From the NCBI GenBank assembly GCA_050084985.1, contig JBITNC010000001.1, positions 20,274,001 through 20,338,000 on the forward strand: 64,000 bases of DNA, in the 5' to 3' direction. Position numbers and translations under genes: made by a program. The stretch comes from Nageia nagi. Lineage: Eukaryota; Pinophyta. Each line of letters opens with the position of its first letter. Position 1 is the first letter of the stretch. Positions 58,467 through 64,000 of the stretch are shown here, piece by piece. The notes under the pieces are model-generated. The model saw only the letters and a program-made list of their open reading frames with translations. It searched no databases and had not been told where the DNA came from.

Positions 58467-59188
58467 TGTTATAACCAAAACCATAATAATTAAGATTATT
58501 TATAGAAAATTTAATTTATCCAATTAACCATTAAATAATAGAAAAATGATTACATGAAAGATGAAAATGATCTAATTGACCTTTACTTATAAAACTAGAC
58601 ATAGAGAAGATACAAACTTGTACTTTACCTATGATAAAAAATGAAGGCAATATATAGCTAAAAAAGGATGAATGATGAGTTTCTTTGAAGAATAGAGATG
58701 CAAATAAAACATTAACCCAAATTCAAAGTTAGGAACCCAATGGTGTTTCTCAAATACTATTCTATAATTCCTTTCCCTTTTTCTTGATATCATTGTTTCA
58801 CCTTCGATGGTAGAAATATCTCTCACAAATGGATAAAAGATCACAAGAATGAAGAATTTAGAGTATAATAAAATCTATAAATGATAGGTGCTATTATGAA
58901 GCACTAATCAATATTGACACAAGCGTATTTTCACCTATCAATAATTTAGGATTATATTATGTCATATCATCTATCATGAACTAGCCCTACACCTTTATAG
59001 GTAACAAGTCTAGTACTAAATCTCCTCCTTATGCTTATTATGATGCTGAGCTAATTTGTTATCATACAACATAAAGGTAGATGAGTGTACATAATGATAA
59101 GATAATTTATTTAATAAATTAAATAAATTACTTTTAATAACTAAAAGGGTATTTTAATTAAATTAAAATTCTTTTTTGGTTGTTAACA
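58467..59188 (-). repeat. E4 5' LTR
   Basis: On the minus strand it starts TGTTAACAACC, matches the E1 LTR in AAGAATTTTAATT, CCCTTTTTAGTTATT, AATTTATTAAATAAAT and ACTCATCTACCTTTATG, and ends ATAACA at 58467. ATTGGTGAATCCAAC follows, in the primer site position and similar to the E1 bases there. 722 bp. Confidence 0.78.
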
Positions 59189-59239
59189 CATATGATAAAA
59201 TATAATCTATAATAAAGATTTGCTTAGTATGGAAATTTA

Positions 59240-59661
59240 TGGGAGATAAAATGATCCTAGAAAATATTAAAAAATGAATCAAAAGTAGTTGCTAGATTAA
59301 AAGAATAGTTGAGTTAGCCACTCTTCCATGTGATTTCCTCCTTTTTGAATTTTATCTTGAGGAAGATATATAATGGATTCTAAATAATGGACCTTGGTGG
59401 TTTGGGAAGAGAGTTTTTATATTTGAAAAATGTCATGTTGGATTTAAAATTGAAAATAAATCCTTTGTGGTGATACCAATGTGTGTTATGTTTCCTCTAC
59501 TACCACTAGAATTTTGTTTTATTGAAGAAATTAAGGGGATTACAAGAACCTTTAGAGAATCTATATGCCTAGATAAGAATACAAAATATGGTACTTTATT
59601 TAGTTTAACAAGTATACAAATATTGATGCAACAAAACCAATTAATACTCAAATCTACTTAA
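59240..59661 (+). pseudogene. LINE ORF1 remnant (DUF4283)
   Basis: Read from about 59370: a GPWWFGKRVFIFEKCHVGFK-like stretch, then MVIPMCVMFPLLPLEFCFIE and EIKGITRTFRESICLDKNTK, parallel to DUF4283 in L ORF1 (GPWFHGRARLFMKPWHPGF ... VWVRLPDFPPEFWYEEVFA). Short and strongly decayed. No RT is recognised to its right. Confidence 0.65.
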
Positions 59662-60310
59662 AAAATAAAAGGGTGAGCATGTCTAAGAAATATCATATGA
59701 ATTGAAACTAATTTCTTGTATAGTGGGTAAAATATTTAGCCATATGGACAAGCAATTATTAGCTAAACCTAACCAACAAAAACAACAAAAAAGGAAGATG
59801 CAATAGAGATAAAAAAATAAATATATACAAATGTAACTTTGGAAGTAGATAAAGGAAAGAAGATCTAGGTCAAAGAAACTTCAAAGGCTCAAGAAACAAT
59901 ATTTAACCAATAACTATAGGTTTAGAAGGATAAATAAAATAATCTAGGGGTTATGTCTTCAAAAATATTTATATCTCATACTAACAAATTCTTAGCATTA
60001 AGAGATATTATGAAGGAATCTATGAATATTCATGATGAAGAAATACCTTCTTAAGTTCTAGAAACACAAAAGACAATAAGATAAAGAAGAAATTAAAATA
60101 CTAAAAAGAGAAGAGAAAAAATTATAGGAGGAGTTATATGATTTACATAGTAAAGATGAAGAAAATATTGAAGATCTAAAAGACTACCAATGATCTTAGA
60201 ACCTTGTCGCCCAGTCATCGGCATTTGACCTTGAGTTATTTTTTTAAGCTAGTAATTATTTTCAAGTTCAAGATGTATTTGAGCCTAAAGGTCTCTACCC
60301 ATCCATTCTT
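59662..60310 (+). other. Unassigned AT-rich stretch
   Basis: A Lys-rich, A-rich sequence (59750-60180) could be the decayed continuation of the LINE ORF1 remnant. I see no frame or repeat I can support. Confidence 0.3.
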
Positions 60311-60334
60311 TAGGAGGGGTGATAGTTTTTAATA

Positions 60335-61660
60335 GTGGGAGATCATTCTTTCTTTCATACTATGGGTTTTGGTATGGGGCCCTTCATGGGTTGCATCCAT
60401 TGGGATTACCCTCTTTTGGCTACATTTCTTGAGAAATGGGATTCTATGACTTCTACCTTCAATCTCTTGATAAGGGAAATGATAGTTATTGTAGAGGAAA
60501 TTCAACACCTCTATCATATTCTAGTCCATGGTAAAAATATATACCATATTGTCAACTGAGATGGAGTTTTACGAGCTATATCTTATTTATATAGAGCTGA
60601 TAGGGTAGACACTATCATATCTGAGATTAGCTCAAGTGATACTAGGTATTTTTAGTAGTAGATGGAGGAAAACTAAGTTAGTATTCAAATTTATTATTTG
60701 ATAAGGCTTATTTAGTGTTATTCCCTTTTTGATATTGGTAATTGGAGGCTTCCATTACTCTCTTACTAGTTATATCAGACATATTATAGCATAACACTAT
60801 ATATGCTTGGGCATCAACTTTGCTAGCTCAGATTTATAAGGAGTTATTCTTTTATTTGTAGGTTCATTAAGCTTCACTTTTGATGATGATTACTTTATAG
60901 GCATGGGATTATGAGCATATTATAGTTTCTCATCCTTAAGGTTTCCCATTCCTAGCTTTGCTATCCATGCTGAGAATCCAACTAACATCATGCAATGGAG
61001 AGGTGATTTTTACTTGCATCAAAAAGATGGGATTCATAAGGATGTGAGGTTTTATAGGATATGCTCTATTGTATAGTGTATAATCATGTTTAATTCAAGT
61101 TATATCATTTGTACCCCACATGGGATGAGCTTGAGGCTGATATTGTAGGTATCTATTAGGCTAGGGTCCCAATTTGGAGGAGGACCAAGTTTTTAGAGTA
61201 CTTTCAATTTGATCATGTTAGATGGTGGTTTGGGTTGGTTCAAGATGTACTTCTCAATCTAATGAGATATAAAAGGAGGGCACCCTTACAATAAAGGGTT
61301 TACAAACCTTGATATATGTAGATACCAACCTTACTAATAAGAAGGTTATAGAGGTATAGTCTACTAAGGATGATGTTGGGGTTACTAATGCTTTTGATGC
61401 CTAGTGGTAGGTGGAGTTAGAGGAGGTGGATGAGGATCATGGACATCAGGTATTGCAGAGAGTGGAGTTTGATGTGGGTGTAGTAGAGGAGGCTGAGGTA
61501 GATCCTATAGTGGACATCCTTAAGGAGGTAGAACTAGAGGTTATTGTTGACATTCTTGAAGAGATAGGATAGGGTGAGAGGGCCACATAGGGTGAGGAGG
61601 GTGAAGATGGATAGGATGAGGTTCCTTCCCCTTAGGTGCCTAGTATTGATTTATTTATTA
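60335..61660 (+). pseudogene. Plant mobile domain (PMD) gene remnant
   Basis: A frame from ATG 60335: GPFMGCIHWDYPLLATFLEK, WDSMTSTFNLLIREMIVIVE and HILVHGKNIYHIV, the N-terminal part of the plant mobile domain (L-L-x-A-L-x-E-R-W ... TFHLP-x-GEMT-x-TL-x-DV in the family). Later frames give DIGNWRLPLLS, HYTYAWASTLLAQIYKELFF (about 60800-60850), LQAWDYEHI and DELEADIVGI ... ARVPIWRRTKFLEYFQFDHV (about 61120-61220). An acidic tail (VELEEVDEDHGHQV, VVEEAEVDPIVDILKEVELE) runs to 61660. PMD occurs in host genes and in transposons. Many stops. Confidence 0.65.
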
Positions 61661-62400
61661 TATATTTTTATGATGATTGTCATAGACTCTGATGTTATTG
61701 TTATTTTGGAGATAATGGAGGAATGATCTAGCCTTATGGACATGTTAGTTTATACTTATATTCATTGATGATGTTATTCATTTTTGTGATCATGGTAGTC
61801 ATGATCAATGGTTTTATTTGATATATGTTGTGGATAAATATGCAATAGACACTATTTTTTGATATATATATGTTCATGATGATGAAGCTTCTTTACATGT
61901 TTTTGATGTATGGTTATTAATTATGTTTCTAGATGTGTATATTTGGATTTTGACATATAAGATGTATGAATATTTGATTTCATATTTTAATGAGATGTTT
62001 AGCTTAGCATTTTATGCCTATTATCATAAATCAAATATTGTGACACTTATTGTTCTATATAATGGATGAGATTAATTGTTATGTTAATATAGAATTGCTA
62101 TATTATAGGAAATATTTTGATTATAGGAGTATAGAATTCAATTTCATCATTTTCTATTTTTCTTGGCTACTTATACAAATGAGATGATGTATGTATCTAA
62201 AATGGTATGAATGGTATGAGCACACATGAACAAATTTATGAATATATAATACTATCGATGTATACATATGAGCACATATGTATGTATGAATGTATGGTAT
62301 AACTATTTAGATGTTAAACATGATGACTTAGTTAATTCACTAAGATTATAATATTATGAAATGAAGTGAATGTATAATATAATAAAGAATTGTAATGAAT
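61661..62400. other. AT-rich stretch, nothing recognised
   Basis: Many ATG/TATG-rich short repeats (around 62190-62300) without a clear unit. No frame of note. Confidence 0.3.
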
Positions 62401-62469
62401 AATATATTCACACTAAATTCATCAAATAATCTTTCATTTCAATTTTCACTGATAAGGATGATATAAAAA

Positions 62470-63010
62470 AAATTATGATACACTCTTAAGTTTATTATGA
62501 ACTCATGTGTGTGCAATGATATTGATTTTCTTCTCTTAATAATTTGCTAATTTAATATTCTAAGAGCATAGGATATATAGTCTTATTTGTGCATGTGAAA
62601 CATTTAGAGGTCCATGTCAAAGGGTGGACATGTTGCCTCTCCATAAGGTATACCTTCACTTCCATACAAGCATTCATAGTCTTAGTGAAGATTAAACCCT
62701 AGATCTTGTTACAACCTTGTTCTATTTCTAGTTAGGCATCCATAGCTCTAATAGAAATATCTGTAATCACCCAAGAATTCTATTTTTTTTTATCATATTT
62801 TTCTTTTTTTACCATATTTATTGGGTTTCAAATGAAGTGAAATATTAGGAAAAATACTTACTTAAAATTATGCTCTAAGAACATCAAATATTTGAATGTT
62901 TCAAGATTTATAGTGTGTTAAAAGTGTATGAGTTCATAACATTTTAATAGTGTATAAGGTCATGTTTATTTATCATGCAAAGTTTTAGAAATCTTGCCAA
63001 AAGATATTTT
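62470..63010 (-). repeat. Antisense relic of the N family
   Basis: On the minus strand this aligns with 23450-23970 of N in order: a GATGATAAACAAACATGA-like block, ACTCATACAC, AATTCTTGGGTGATTACA, GCTATGGATGCCTAACT, ACAAGGTTGTAACAAGATC, ATACCTTATGGAGAGGCAAC, ATGTCCA...ATGGACCTCT and CATTGCACACACATGAG. Strongly diverged, so a much older copy. Confidence 0.75.
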
Positions 63011-64000
63011 GACAAAATAGAATATGACTATTATACCTATAAAATACTCCTTTATTTATATGTATAACTATATGTATGAATGGATTTGTAGGGTATTTTA
63101 CATATTTATCTTGGTAGTTAACTATAATCATCATGTTTCACATTTAATAGTTTGATAATGATAGACAAAATGAGCAAAGTGGACACAATGATATAATACA
63201 AACACATAGGTAGTGCACCCAATAGCCAAGATACTTCAAAAATAATTTTTTGAGTGTGTGTGTGTATATATATAGTTTTTTTTGGGGTTTTTTATTTTAT
63301 ATTTTTTGTAATTTTAATCAATGTCTTCTATTTATACATAATGGATTCCTAGGTAATCAAGGGTATGTTGTAGCTCATTGTGAGTGATGGGGTAGAAATG
63401 AAAATGAGTACGAACAATATGGTTGATAAGCTAATGAGTGGCTTGATGAGTGATAGTCATAGAAAATATGAAATCCTGATGGAAAACATTTATAGATATT
63501 ATATGGCCATAGTGAGCTCATCAAAGGACTCTTGATGATGTAAGTACAATGTCCACAAAATCTAATGAATCTATAGATAAGTGGACTAACATAGGCATTA
63601 ATCATAATTATCCACATGAAATCTGGTCTAGGAAGTAGGTAGATGAGGTCTTGGAGAAATTCTTCATCAGGTATATTACAAATTAAGGAATTTCTCCAAC
63701 ATGGTTTGATGATAAAAAAAGAGGTATACCCAAAAGAAATATTTTAGGGCATTGTAAGCATAGTAAAACCTATACAATAAAATTTTCATTGCTATCATAA
63801 TAAAATATTAAGCTAGTCATTCTCAAGTAACTCATAAAAGTGATCTGTATCTAATTCTAATGGGTGTCTTGACCTTCTACATGGTCACTTGGGAATGTGC
63901 ATGGTGAATGTAAGGTGTAAGGTGAAGAAAAATCCCAAGGAGTAGGTGGAATGTGATATGGATAAAAAATCTCTTGATTAATAGGTACAAAAGTACAATG
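63011..64000. other. Right edge, unassigned
   Basis: A GT/AT simple repeat lies at 63256-63272. GGAGAAATTCTTCATCA (63653-63669) and AAGGAATTTCTCC (63687-63699) form an inverted pair. A weak plus-strand frame at 63380-63530 (VEMKMSTNNMVDKLMSGLM) is not recognised. Confidence 0.3.

Overview
The window is plant nuclear DNA made almost entirely of transposable elements. It is AT-rich, and I found no intact host gene, tRNA or rRNA. Long nested LTR retrotransposons, plant-type LINE proteins and a plant mobile domain remnant point to a seed plant with a large genome. A gymnosperm is plausible, but that is inference.

Layout, outermost to innermost. (1) E4 is a minus-strand Ty3/gypsy element: its 5' LTR (58467-59188), gag and first half of protease lie at 55571-59188, and the second half of protease, RT and RNase H lie at 1-2950. 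(2) E1 is a related plus-strand Ty3/gypsy element (2951 to about 55570) inserted in E4's protease. Its RT-to-integrase region is replaced by another gypsy element, E2 (7446-13722). (3) N (16211-42733) is a plus-strand element with 1039-bp LTRs, inserted in E1's 3' LTR with a CTAAT target-site duplication. It encodes Gag and protease only. (4) C (26027-40471) is a Ty1/copia element with 479-bp LTRs, inserted in N with a CATTA duplication. (5) L (about 33975-40081) is a minus-strand LINE inserted in C's 3' LTR with a 15-bp duplication. The stack is five levels deep.

After N inserted, a segment covering part of E1's 3' LTR, all of N, the rest of that LTR and some E4 was tandemly duplicated (first copy 16088-43596, second 43611-56102, joined by 14 bp of filler). 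The second N copy (43734-55239) has the same CTAAT duplication, keeps the empty copia site at 52959-52963 and has a 576-bp deletion in its 5' LTR.

Right of E4 (59189-64000) are a LINE ORF1 remnant, a decayed plant mobile domain gene, an antisense relic of the N family and AT-rich sequence I could not assign.

The most unusual element is N. It is about 12 kb, has no RT or integrase, has Cys/His knuckles on both sides of its protease, has a roughly 2.6-kb structured noncoding 3' region, and carries arrays of a GCCGGCGA-like motif spaced every 20 bp in its LTR and leader. All open frames in the window are interrupted, so nothing here looks able to move by itself.
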